The position numbers and the translations under genes were made by a program. Shown here one piece after another: positions 45,661 to 53,114 of a DNA stretch of 64,000 nt. Every line of letters starts with the position of its first letter. Position 1 is the first letter of the stretch. The notes beneath the pieces were generated by a model. It was not told where the DNA came from. It did not search any database and worked only from the letters and a program-made list of their open reading frames with translations. The DNA is from Lacipirellula limnantheis (lineage in GTDB: Bacteria > Planctomycetota > Planctomycetia > Pirellulales > Lacipirellulaceae), in assembly GCF_007746075.1 (NCBI RefSeq), contig NZ_CP036339.1, positions 310,001 to 374,000 on the forward strand. Reading direction: 5' to 3'.

Positions 45661-48420
45661 ATGAGCGACATGCATTGGAAACGACGACGCCCGCGGTGGC
45701 CCTACTGGGTCGCCTTGGGAGGTCTGTTTTTGTTGACGTTGGCCGCTCCGTGGTCGTGGCACCGGACGCGCACGGCTCGGCTGCGCGCCGCGGCCGACGG
45801 CAAGTCGCACGCTCCGACCGAGGCTCCCGCCGCGCCGCAGAAGCCGGCCAAACCGCCGGCGCCGCTCTACCCGACCGTGCCGCCGCTGGCCGCGCCGACG
45901 GCGCCAGAGCCCGAGCTTTCGGGTCCGATGGTCTTCGCCGACGACTACGTGGCGGTCGACGAACCGCTGGTCGAGCAGAAGGAAACGCAACAAGAGGTCG
46001 CCGCCGTCGAGCCATTCAGCCTGCGGGCGAAGAACCGCAGCGTGCTGATCAAGAACGCGGCCCCGCCGGCGGCGCCGACGATCTTCAACAAGCAGTCGCT
46101 GGTGAAGGTGCGCGACGCGATTCTGGCGATGGTGGAACAGGCTCGCCAGGCTCAGACCGCCCAGCCGCCCGCGACGCCGGCCGGCGAACGGCCGATCGAA
46201 CCGAGCGTCGAGAACTCGCTGACCTTCACCAGCCCGATGCGGGTGGTGGTGGAGAGCGAGCACGATCGCCTGGCCATGATTCCGCCGAAGGAAATGCGGA
46301 TCGCCGGCGGACCGGAGGTGTTTGCCGACGCGAATCCGCCGCGACCGACGGAGCCTCTCGCGCCACTGGCGAAGCCGGCGCTGCAGCATCGTCCGACGGC
46401 GCTGATTGCCCAACTCGAAGCGCTGGCGGCCGGCTCGCCGGCGTCGCCGTGGGCGCAACACGTTTTGGCGCGCATCGAGCAACTGACTGACGTACCGGCG
46501 CCGGCCGACCACAATTGGCAGCCGACCATTGTCGAGCTGCGTCAGCTCGCTCAGCATGGATTCAACCAGGCGCTGCAGGTGACCAGTCCCGCGGACAAGT
46601 CTTCGTGGGTGCGAGCGAGCCGTTCGCTGGAACGCCGCCTGCCGGTTTGGACGCTGCTGGTCGACCGACAGTTCATGAGCCAGCAGGCCGCGTCGCTGAG
46701 CGATGCGCTCAACCAGAACGGGGGGCTGCTGCAGGCGCTAGGCGAGGTCGCTGCGTTGACGGCGGGCTCGGAAGAAGGCGCCACATGGCGGGAATACTTG
46801 CGGATCGACGACGTCGCTGGGCTCGCGAGCGTCGGGGGCGACGATTACGACGAGTCGCGGCGCGCGGTGGCGCGCGACGTGCTGGTGCGCATCGACGACC
46901 CGTGGCTGACGGCGGCGCAGCGGCAATTTTTGGCCCAGCCGCAAATCTCGAACCTGGCCGTCGAACTGCGCCCGTGGGCGAGCGGCGAAGCTTCGGTCGA
47001 TACCCTAGCGGCGTTCATGGAACGATACGAAGCGACCGGCGCCCTCCACGACGCCGATGCCATCGCGGAGCTCCGGCTGCGGATGAAGTGGTCGGCCGAC
47101 CCGCGTCTGCAAGCGCTGGCGGACGAATTGAATCGCAATTACCGCAATGCGAACATGCGGGTCGCCTTCTCGGGCGAGTTGATGAACCGAATGATTCCGC
47201 CGCAAGAAGTCCGCAAGGCGCCGGTGCGGAGCCGGATCGTCGGCGCCGACGTGCGGGGGCGTTCTGAAACCGATACGCAGGTCCACGTCCGCTTGATTCC
47301 GGATCCGACCGTGTGGCGAATCGGGCTTGAGGCGGCCGGCAACGTCAATTCGCACACTGTCTCCGAAACGTGGCCCGCCAAGCTGCGCAACCGGAGCACC
47401 ATGGAGTACGAAGCCCGCAAGCTGATCATGATCAACCGCTTCGGGCTGCACGCCTGGCCCGCCGAGGCGCAGGCCGACGGGCGGACGAGCCTGGTGGGGA
47501 TCGACAGCGGTTTCAGCTCGGTGCCGATTCTGGGAACCATCGTCGAAAACGTCGCCCGCGAGCAGCATCAGCAGAGCCGCGGGCAGGCCGTCGCGCAGGT
47601 GAAGCATCGCGTCACCAAGGAAGCCCGCGAGCGGATGGACGCGGAGACGGAACCGAAGCTGGCCAGCTTCGAAGCAAGGTTCCGCGAGCACATTCTGGAG
47701 CCGATGACGCGGTTTGCCATCGTCGCCGAACCGGTGGACATGAGCACGACCGAAGATCGCGTCCAGGCGCGCTTGCGACTGGCGACCGAGCAGCACTTGG
47801 GCGCCCATACGCCGCGCCCGTCGGCGCCCTCCGATAGCCTGGCGAGCTTCCAACTGCACGAGTCGGCGTTTAATAACGCGCTGCGCGGGCTCGACCTGGA
47901 CGGTAAGCGAATGACGGTCGCCGAGTTGCATCAGGCGCTGTCGGAAAAGATCCGACGCCATGCGGAAGCGCCGCCGGCCGATCTGCCCAAGGCGGCGAAG
48001 GTCGAATTTGCCAAGAATGACGCCGTACGCATCATTTGCCACGGCGATCGGATCGAATTGATCTTGAATATCGTTGAACTACGGCATGGCCGCGATAACA
48101 TCCGCGGCGTTGGGGTGCATGCCTTTTTCCGGCCCGAGGTCGATGGGTTGGAGCTGAAGCTGGTCCGCGACGGGTCGCTGCAGTTCAGCGGAGCCCACTT
48201 GCGCACCGGTCCGCGGATGGTGCTGCATAGCGTGTTCGGCAAGATGCTGCCGAAGGATCAGGTGCTGCCCGTGCTCGCGGCGAAGCTGAATGAAGACCCG
48301 CGCTTTGCCGGACTGATGGTCACCCAGCTGGTGATCGACGACGGCTGGGTCGCGGTATCGATCGGGCCCGCGCTGCCCAACCGCACTGCGTGGCGGACGC
48401 GGACGGTGGATGTGAGGTAA
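45661..48420 (+). CDS. large conserved protein of unknown function, single-pass membrane
   Basis: 919 residues from ATG 45661 with ggcagggagg upstream. A membrane segment (about residues 14-32, WPYWVALGGLFLLTLAAPW) follows a basic start. A long Pro/Ala-rich stretch (about 50-110) leads to a large mostly helical region with repeated Ala/Leu heptads (LIAQLEALAAGSPASPWAQH). The C-terminal third has alternating strands, for instance FAKNDAVRIICHGDRIELIL and VTQLVIDDGWVAVSIG. No known domain is recognised. The order membrane anchor, linker, helical domain, beta domain suggests a periplasmic scaffold or assembly factor, which is inference. The frame extends upstream without support. Confidence 0.88.
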   Translation: MSDMHWKRRRPRWPYWVALGGLFLLTLAAPWSWHRTRTARLRAAADGKSHAPTEAPAAPQKPAKPPAPLYPTVPPLAAPTAPEPELSGPMVFADDYVAVDEPLVEQKETQQEVAAVEPFSLRAKNRSVLIKNAAPPAAPTIFNKQSLVKVRDAILAMVEQARQAQTAQPPATPAGERPIEPSVENSLTFTSPMRVVVESEHDRLAMIPPKEMRIAGGPEVFADANPPRPTEPLAPLAKPALQHRPTALIAQLEALAAGSPASPWAQHVLARIEQLTDVPAPADHNWQPTIVELRQLAQHGFNQALQVTSPADKSSWVRASRSLERRLPVWTLLVDRQFMSQQAASLSDALNQNGGLLQALGEVAALTAGSEEGATWREYLRIDDVAGLASVGGDDYDESRRAVARDVLVRIDDPWLTAAQRQFLAQPQISNLAVELRPWASGEASVDTLAAFMERYEATGALHDADAIAELRLRMKWSADPRLQALADELNRNYRNANMRVAFSGELMNRMIPPQEVRKAPVRSRIVGADVRGRSETDTQVHVRLIPDPTVWRIGLEAAGNVNSHTVSETWPAKLRNRSTMEYEARKLIMINRFGLHAWPAEAQADGRTSLVGIDSGFSSVPILGTIVENVAREQHQQSRGQAVAQVKHRVTKEARERMDAETEPKLASFEARFREHILEPMTRFAIVAEPVDMSTTEDRVQARLRLATEQHLGAHTPRPSAPSDSLASFQLHESAFNNALRGLDLDGKRMTVAELHQALSEKIRRHAEAPPADLPKAAKVEFAKNDAVRIICHGDRIELILNIVELRHGRDNIRGVGVHAFFRPEVDGLELKLVRDGSLQFSGAHLRTGPRMVLHSVFGKMLPKDQVLPVLAAKLNEDPRFAGLMVTQLVIDDGWVAVSIGPALPNRTAWRTRTVDVR

Positions 48421-48488
48421 GTGCGGCCTCCGGGTCAATAATGGACGGCGTCGCCGGCGTCGAAGTCGGCTGGTATACTGCAACGATC

Positions 48489-48749
48489 ATGTCTACCAGC
48501 GATTTCCTGCATCGATACCTCGAGCCCGTGGCCTTGGCGCTGACGCCGCAATCCGCGCGCGCGATTTTGGCCGTGAAGCCGATGCCGACGGACGTGGCGC
48601 GGATCGAGGAACTCGGTCGGAAGGCGAATGAAGGCATCCTCTCGGACGAGGAGAGAGATGAGTATCGCGCCTACGTCGATGCCGGCGATATGATTGCGAT
48701 CCTCAAAGCCAAGGCTCGATTGACGCTGGCTCATCAGACGGACCAGTGA
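48489..48749 (+). CDS. small protein paired with an HNH endonuclease
   Basis: 86 residues from ATG 48489. Mostly helical with an acidic middle (RIEELGRKANEGILSDEERD) and an AYVDAGDMIAILKAKAR segment. It stops 2 bases before the HNH gene, a tight coupling also seen in related pairs of planctomycetes and cyanobacteria. The acidic small upstream partner and nuclease downstream resemble an antitoxin-toxin or immunity pair, but no such function is established. Confidence 0.78.
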   Translation: MSTSDFLHRYLEPVALALTPQSARAILAVKPMPTDVARIEELGRKANEGILSDEERDEYRAYVDAGDMIAILKAKARLTLAHQTDQ

Positions 48750-48751
48750 TC

Positions 48752-49147
48752 ATGGCGAAGGAAGTTCGCGAATTTGTCAGAACGCGAGCGACCGGTCGTT
48801 GCGAATATTGCAGACTGCCAGAGGCGGTCGATGAGTGGCCTTTTCATGTGGAGCACATCGTTTCCCGCCAGCATGGGGGCGATTCTGAGATCGAAAATCT
48901 CTGTTGGGCCTGTAGTCGCTGTAATTTGAACAAGGGTCCGAACCTCGGGAGCATCGATCCCACTTCCGGCGATCCCGTGCTGCTCTATCACCCCCGTAAA
49001 CAGCTATGGTCGGAGCACTTTCTAATGGACGATGGCAGGATCGTCGGGATCACGGCAATCGGGCGAGCGACCGCGCGACTGCTGGGAATGAACAGCTCCA
49101 GTCGAATTGAATTGCGGCGGCGGCTGGGAGACCTTGGCGAGCTTTGA
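48752..49147 (+). CDS. HNH endonuclease
   Basis: 131 residues from ATG 48752 (a GTG six bases earlier overlaps the previous stop). The motif CEYCRLPEAVDEWPFHVEHI and the CWACSRCNLNKG zinc ribbon show the HNH/McrA type: Cys17 and Cys20, His32 and His35, Cys51, Cys54 and Cys57, with Asn58. These enzymes cut DNA using one metal ion. No restriction or recombinase gene is adjacent. Pair with the preceding 86-residue protein. Confidence 0.9.
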   Translation: MAKEVREFVRTRATGRCEYCRLPEAVDEWPFHVEHIVSRQHGGDSEIENLCWACSRCNLNKGPNLGSIDPTSGDPVLLYHPRKQLWSEHFLMDDGRIVGITAIGRATARLLGMNSSSRIELRRRLGDLGEL

Positions 49148-49331
49148 CGAAGTCGCGCCCACGAGCTGGAATGCGGCGCCAAAATGACAGTCTTTTCGGG
49201 CCGTTTTAAGGCGTCATTGCCAACTTGGCGGCTGCCAAAGTGACGCTCGTCGTCCCGTTTTTCCTCGCGTCATTTTCTAACCCCTCATCGAATTTGAACT
49301 TGCGCAGGGGGACACGTCGAAGCCGCGGTCG

Positions 49332-49347
49332 CGGCACGCTCCTTGCT
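49332..49347 (+). promoter_or_regulatory. near-consensus sigma-54 promoter for the hsp20 gene
   Basis: cggcacgctccttgct (49332-49347) differs from the tggcacg-N4-ttgct consensus by one base (c for t before ggcacg). The -24 GG (49334 area) and -12 GC (49345-49346) are separated by 10 bases as required. Transcription would start near 49358, giving a leader of about 88 bases before the Hsp20 ATG. An activator site was not identified. Confidence 0.78.
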
Positions 49348-49445
49348 ATTTCGCTAGTCGACCACCAATGCCTGCTCACCACCGGACCGCGGCCGGTAAG
49401 GCAGACACCAGTTCAAATACGCAGCAACGTTAAAGGAGGGATATT

Positions 49446-49865
49446 ATGAGAACGACGACCAACCGTGTTCGCGACCTGTTGCCCGCCAATCTCTCGCAGT
49501 TTGAATCGGTCTTCGGACCGTTGTTTCAGCACGCTGGCGGCGTTCAGGCGTTTCATGTGCGAGCGAGCGTTTGGGAAGAAAGCGGCTCGTACCATGTGGA
49601 GCTCGACGTTCCGGGCGTCAGCCGTGAGCAAGTCGACATCACTTACGATAAAGGAACGCTGCGGATCACGACCGAGCGTCCGGCCCCTGAGGACCAGAGG
49701 TCCGGCTTGGTCGACGAGCGCCGCTACGGGAAGGTGACGCGGACTGTCGCTCTGCCGGAGTCGATCGACGTCGATTCGATCGCGGCCGAGCTGACCAACG
49801 GCGTGCTGCACGTCACCGTGGCCAAGAAGCCAGAAGCTCAGCCGAAGCGAATCGAGATCAAGTGA
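49446..49865 (+). CDS. hsp20: small heat-shock protein, Hsp20 / alpha-crystallin family
   Basis: 139 residues with aaaggaggg right before the ATG. The alpha-crystallin domain starts with FHVRASVWEESGSYHVELDV, then VDITYDKGTLRITTERPAPE and ends VAKKPEAQPKRIEIK, with the conserved GVL motif as TNGVLHV. It should form oligomers that hold unfolding proteins. Upstream is a candidate sigma-54 promoter; downstream a stem-loop. The leader is not obviously a known thermosensor. Confidence 0.95.
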   Translation: MRTTTNRVRDLLPANLSQFESVFGPLFQHAGGVQAFHVRASVWEESGSYHVELDVPGVSREQVDITYDKGTLRITTERPAPEDQRSGLVDERRYGKVTRTVALPESIDVDSIAAELTNGVLHVTVAKKPEAQPKRIEIK

Positions 49866-49898
49866 TCTTGATCGCGACGACGTTGGCGAATGTAGACG

Positions 49899-49927
49899 AG
49901 GCCGCGGCAGACATGCCGCGGCCTTTG
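49899..49927 (+). terminator. terminator-like hairpin after hsp20
   Basis: An 11-bp perfect stem (aggccgcggca/tgccgcggcct) with gaca loop, followed by a short ttgt run. It is 34 bases after the hsp20 stop. The short T-run makes efficiency uncertain. Confidence 0.7.
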
Positions 49928-49933
49928 TCGTTG

Positions 49934-50135
49934 GTAACCGCGGCTCAACGAACCGCCGGAGCGGGGAGGTCGGAAACAGGAAACCGCCAAGGCACGAAGG
50001 CGAGAGAGACGCGTTAAGGAAGAAGAAGGGACAGGAAGTTCAGGGATGCTCTGGCGTCGCCATTCGGCTTCCTCCTCGCCCCTTTCTCTGCATTCCTTCG
50101 TGCGTCATTGTGCCCTTTGTGCCTTCGTGGTTAGT
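49934..50135. repeat. composite hairpin with one outer arm lost
   Basis: The left outer arm gtaaccgcggctcaacgaac... (49934-49963) and the inner arms 49982-50012 (ccaaggcacgaagg word) and 50102-50135 (tgccctttgtgccttcgtgg) are present; the right outer arm is missing. The rest of the spacer to 50436 has no gene. Confidence 0.85.
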
Positions 50136-50436
50136 CTCGCCGCGAATCAAGCCGTTCCGTTCGGGCTGTGACCGGCGGATTTCGGCGGCTGGCCGCGGGG
50201 GCGTTGGGTACGGAAATTGCCCTTTTCCACTCTTGAATGGCTTCGGGGGCCGTTCGGTGAGAGGCATTGGCGCGGTCGTTTCGGCTTCGAATGTCGACCA
50301 CTTCCCTCCTTGCCCGGTTTTGCTTGCCGCTTGAATGGCGGCGTGTTATAAGCGCTAATGAGGGCCGGCTACCGTCATTGGTCGCCGAGCGACCATGGGA
50401 ACATCATCGAGAGCAGAGGCGGCGTCGCCGGCGGTA

Positions 50437-51114
50437 ATGACACGCGTGACTTTACGGGTGCTCGACGGCGCCGACCGAGGCCAAATCTTCGAGGAACTCG
50501 AAGCTCCGGTGACCATCGGCCGCGAAGAAGGGAACTCGGTTCAGCTCAATGACGAGCGGATCAGCCGCTTCCATATCAAGATCCAGGAAGATCAGGGAAA
50601 GCTGGTCCTAACCGATCTCGAGAGCACCAACGGCACACGCGTTAACGGCGAGGATACGCAACTGCGGATCCTGCGATTTGGCGATGTGATTTCCGTCGGC
50701 CGATCGGTTCTCCTCTTCGGGACCCGAGACCAAATTGCCCATCGGCTCGAGGAATTGCGGAACGACGGCATTTCCGAGACGAGTGAGTTGATGGCCGAAG
50801 AACTCGCAAAGCGGGTGGACTCGAAGTCCCTCAGCTTTGAACTCCATATCGGGGCCTCGGAGGACTTGCAGAGCACGCTGCACATACCGGCGCCTCCGGA
50901 ACTTCCGACGCAGTTAAGCCCCGGCCAGGCGGCGCAGGTCTCGGAGATTTTGGAATATCTCCACCTCCGGACTCGTCAGCTCGTGCAGACGGCCGAAATC
51001 GACGAGCAGCAGGCCAAGGCGGTGATTCCCCTGATGCAGTGGCAGGAACTGCTCGACGTCCAATCGCAGCTGGCCGAATACCTGCGGGCGATCGGCGATC
51101 CTGAGGGGGAGTGA
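50437..51114 (+). CDS. FHA-domain protein
   Basis: 225 residues from ATG 50437. The forkhead-associated domain fills residues 2-100: VTIGREEGN, then DERISRFHIKI, STNGTRVNGE and LRILRFGDVI, with the conserved Arg, Ser-Arg-His and Asn residues that bind phosphothreonine. A C-terminal helical part has no recognised motif. The protein probably reads a Ser/Thr kinase signal in the cytoplasm; its kinase partner is not in the window. An ATG at 50395 would add 14 residues without homologous sequence. Confidence 0.9.
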   Translation: MTRVTLRVLDGADRGQIFEELEAPVTIGREEGNSVQLNDERISRFHIKIQEDQGKLVLTDLESTNGTRVNGEDTQLRILRFGDVISVGRSVLLFGTRDQIAHRLEELRNDGISETSELMAEELAKRVDSKSLSFELHIGASEDLQSTLHIPAPPELPTQLSPGQAAQVSEILEYLHLRTRQLVQTAEIDEQQAKAVIPLMQWQELLDVQSQLAEYLRAIGDPEGE

Positions 51115-51116
51115 GC

Positions 51117-51200
51117 CGACGTTCGGCCCTTCTGGGCGGAGCGAGGAATCTGGCGTCGCGAGGGGCTAAATGCTTCGCTCCGCTCAGAATGACCTCTGGG
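51117..51200. repeat. dispersed 'gtcattctgagcggagcgaa' repeat
   Basis: On the minus strand this region reads gtcattctgagcggagcgaa, then the word catttagcccctcgcgac and the mirror-like gattcctcgctccgccc. This repeat family is known from intergenic regions of several distant phyla. The remaining spacer up to 51483 shows no gene or promoter that can be called. Confidence 0.8.
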
Positions 51201-51483
51201 TTGATCCCGATTTTCTTGACAGCCGCCGCCCGCAGGACGATGATGCACGCCGCGGGGTCGATCGGGGGGATCGGCCTGCGTTCTCTCTCACTTGCCGCGG
51301 TGTTGCTGATCGCTTGACCCTGGCCTCTTGATCTATTCGGTCTTCGGCTCGCTTCGCAGTTTTTATGCGGGTCGTTTCTAGCGGATGGCGCTTTTCGCGA
51401 AACGAATGCGCCGCAGCTCGTGCTTCGCTCGCGCCAGTGACAGATGTTTGTCCGTCGCGGCTCGTAGAGATGGCATTGATGGG

Positions 51484-52869
51484 ATGACTTCAATGATGAG
51501 ACAACTTGGTTACACAATCGCGGCGTTCGCCTGTATTCTCGCGGCAGCCGCGACGCACGCCGACGAAATCCTCGACTGGAACGCGACCATTCGAGCCGTG
51601 GTGCAGCAGAATGCGAGCCACGCGAATCCGGGGTGGTCGACGCGCGCGATGGCGATTACCAACAGCGCGATGTACGACGTGCTGATGGGCTTCGAGCGAA
51701 CGCACCAGCCATTCAAGCACACGACGCTCGCGCCCGCCGAAGCATCGCAGCAAGCGGCGGTGGCACAGGCGGCTTATCAGACGCTGATGTTCAGTTATCC
51801 TGGCGAGCAGCCGCTGCTGGATGCCGCCATCGCGGCAAAGCTCAACGCCATCCCCGACGGACCCGCCAAAACCGCGGGCATCGCTTACGGCAATCAGACG
51901 GCGCAGACCTACATCGATTGGCGCACCGGAGACAACGCCGACGCTGTCGTTCCCTACACGCCGGGAACGAACCCAGGCGAATGGCGACCCGATCCTCTTC
52001 ATCCGAATCAATCGGCATGGGGCCCGGCTTGGGGAACGCTGAAGCCGTTCATTGTGACCAGCAGCGACCAGTTCCCGATGGATCCGCCGCCGGCGCTCGA
52101 TAGCAACGAGTACGCCGAGGCGTTCAACCAAGTGAAAGCGTTGGGCAGCCTCAACAGCGCGACGCGCACCGACGACCAGACGGACATCGCTATCTTTTGG
52201 GCCTATGACCGGCAGGCGATGGGGCCGCCGCCGGTGTTGTTCGATCGCAACTTGCAGGATATCGCCCTGGCGATGGGCAACACCGAACGCGAGAACGCGC
52301 GGTTGTTTGCCATGGCGTCGGTCGCCATGGCCGACGCGGCCACGGCGGCGTGGGATGCGAAATTCGAGGACAACTATTGGCGGCCCGTCACGGCGATTCG
52401 CGCAGGGAGCGCCGACGGCAACGACGCGACCGAGGGCGATCCCGATTGGAAGCCGCTTGGCGCGCCCGGCAATGATCCGAACGACTGGTCGGATGATTTC
52501 ACGCCCCCTTTCCCCGCCTGGCCTTCGGGGCACGCAACCATGGGGGGCGCCCTGTACGAAGTGCTGCGTGATTTTTACGGCACGGACGACGTGAACTTCG
52601 TTCTCAATTCCGCTGAATCGATGCCGTCGGGAAACACGACGCGATCGTTCACCTCGTTCAGCCAGGCGGAATCGGAGAATGGCATGAGCCGCGTCTACAT
52701 GGGGGTCCACTGGATCTTCGACGCCGAGGATGGGATCCAGCTGGGGAACGACATTGCCGATTGGGTCGGGGCGAACGCGTTTCAAGCGGTGCCGGAACCT
52801 GCCGCTGCGGGATTGCTGACGATCGCCCTGGTTGCGGCGACCTTGTCGCGCCGGCGGGAAGAAAGATGA
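51484..52869 (+). CDS. vanadium haloperoxidase-like exported protein with PEP-CTERM anchor
   Basis: 461 residues. A signal peptide (about 1-27) is followed by a helical domain whose motifs match vanadium haloperoxidases and PAP2 phosphatases: YWRPVTAIR (residues 298-306), PSGHATMGG (347-355) and MSRVYMGVHWIFD (401-413, Arg403 and His409). The haloperoxidase reaction or phosphatase activity cannot be told apart. A PEP-CTERM signal (VPEPAAAGLLTIALVAATLS plus Arg-rich tail, residues 436-461) targets it to the surface. Start MTSMMRQ at 51484 was chosen for the signal peptide; the upstream frame looks non-coding. Its stop is directly followed by a composite hairpin. Confidence 0.88.
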   Translation: MTSMMRQLGYTIAAFACILAAAATHADEILDWNATIRAVVQQNASHANPGWSTRAMAITNSAMYDVLMGFERTHQPFKHTTLAPAEASQQAAVAQAAYQTLMFSYPGEQPLLDAAIAAKLNAIPDGPAKTAGIAYGNQTAQTYIDWRTGDNADAVVPYTPGTNPGEWRPDPLHPNQSAWGPAWGTLKPFIVTSSDQFPMDPPPALDSNEYAEAFNQVKALGSLNSATRTDDQTDIAIFWAYDRQAMGPPPVLFDRNLQDIALAMGNTERENARLFAMASVAMADAATAAWDAKFEDNYWRPVTAIRAGSADGNDATEGDPDWKPLGAPGNDPNDWSDDFTPPFPAWPSGHATMGGALYEVLRDFYGTDDVNFVLNSAESMPSGNTTRSFTSFSQAESENGMSRVYMGVHWIFDAEDGIQLGNDIADWVGANAFQAVPEPAAAGLLTIALVAATLSRRREER

Positions 52870-53059
52870 ACCACCAAGGCACGAAGGGCACAAAGACGCA
52901 CTCAGGAAGACAAGACAGGGAATGATTAGCAAGGCGACTGGCTTCGTCGCCCGATTTCTCGCTCTTCTCCTTCCTTGCATTCCTTTGTGTTTCTTCGCGT
53001 CCTTCGTGCCTTGGCGGTTAGTATTTTGAACCGCTCCGGCGGCTCGTTGAGCCGCGGCT
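52869..53059. repeat. composite hairpin lacking its left outer arm
   Basis: Inner arms 52869-52902 (accaaggcacgaagggcac) and 52986-53020 (gtccttcgtgccttggcggt) form the tandem-word stem; an outer arm (53031-53059, ggctcgttgagccgcggct) follows. The element starts at the last base of the haloperoxidase stop codon. Confidence 0.87.
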
Positions 53060-53114
53060 GCCTGCGGCGGTACAATGACGGGCGTTCGTTGTCCGAGCAT
53101 GCAGGAGGCTTCCT

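Noticed and set aside
49148..49445. CIRCE element or ROSE thermosensor for hsp20
   Set aside because: No ttagcactc inverted repeat and no clear ROSE-type anti-Shine-Dalgarno stem was found; the sigma-54 motif is the only credible element.
51490..53100. 536-residue frame antisense to the haloperoxidase-like gene
   Set aside because: Shadow of a GC-rich gene; its N terminus lies within the hairpin repeat.
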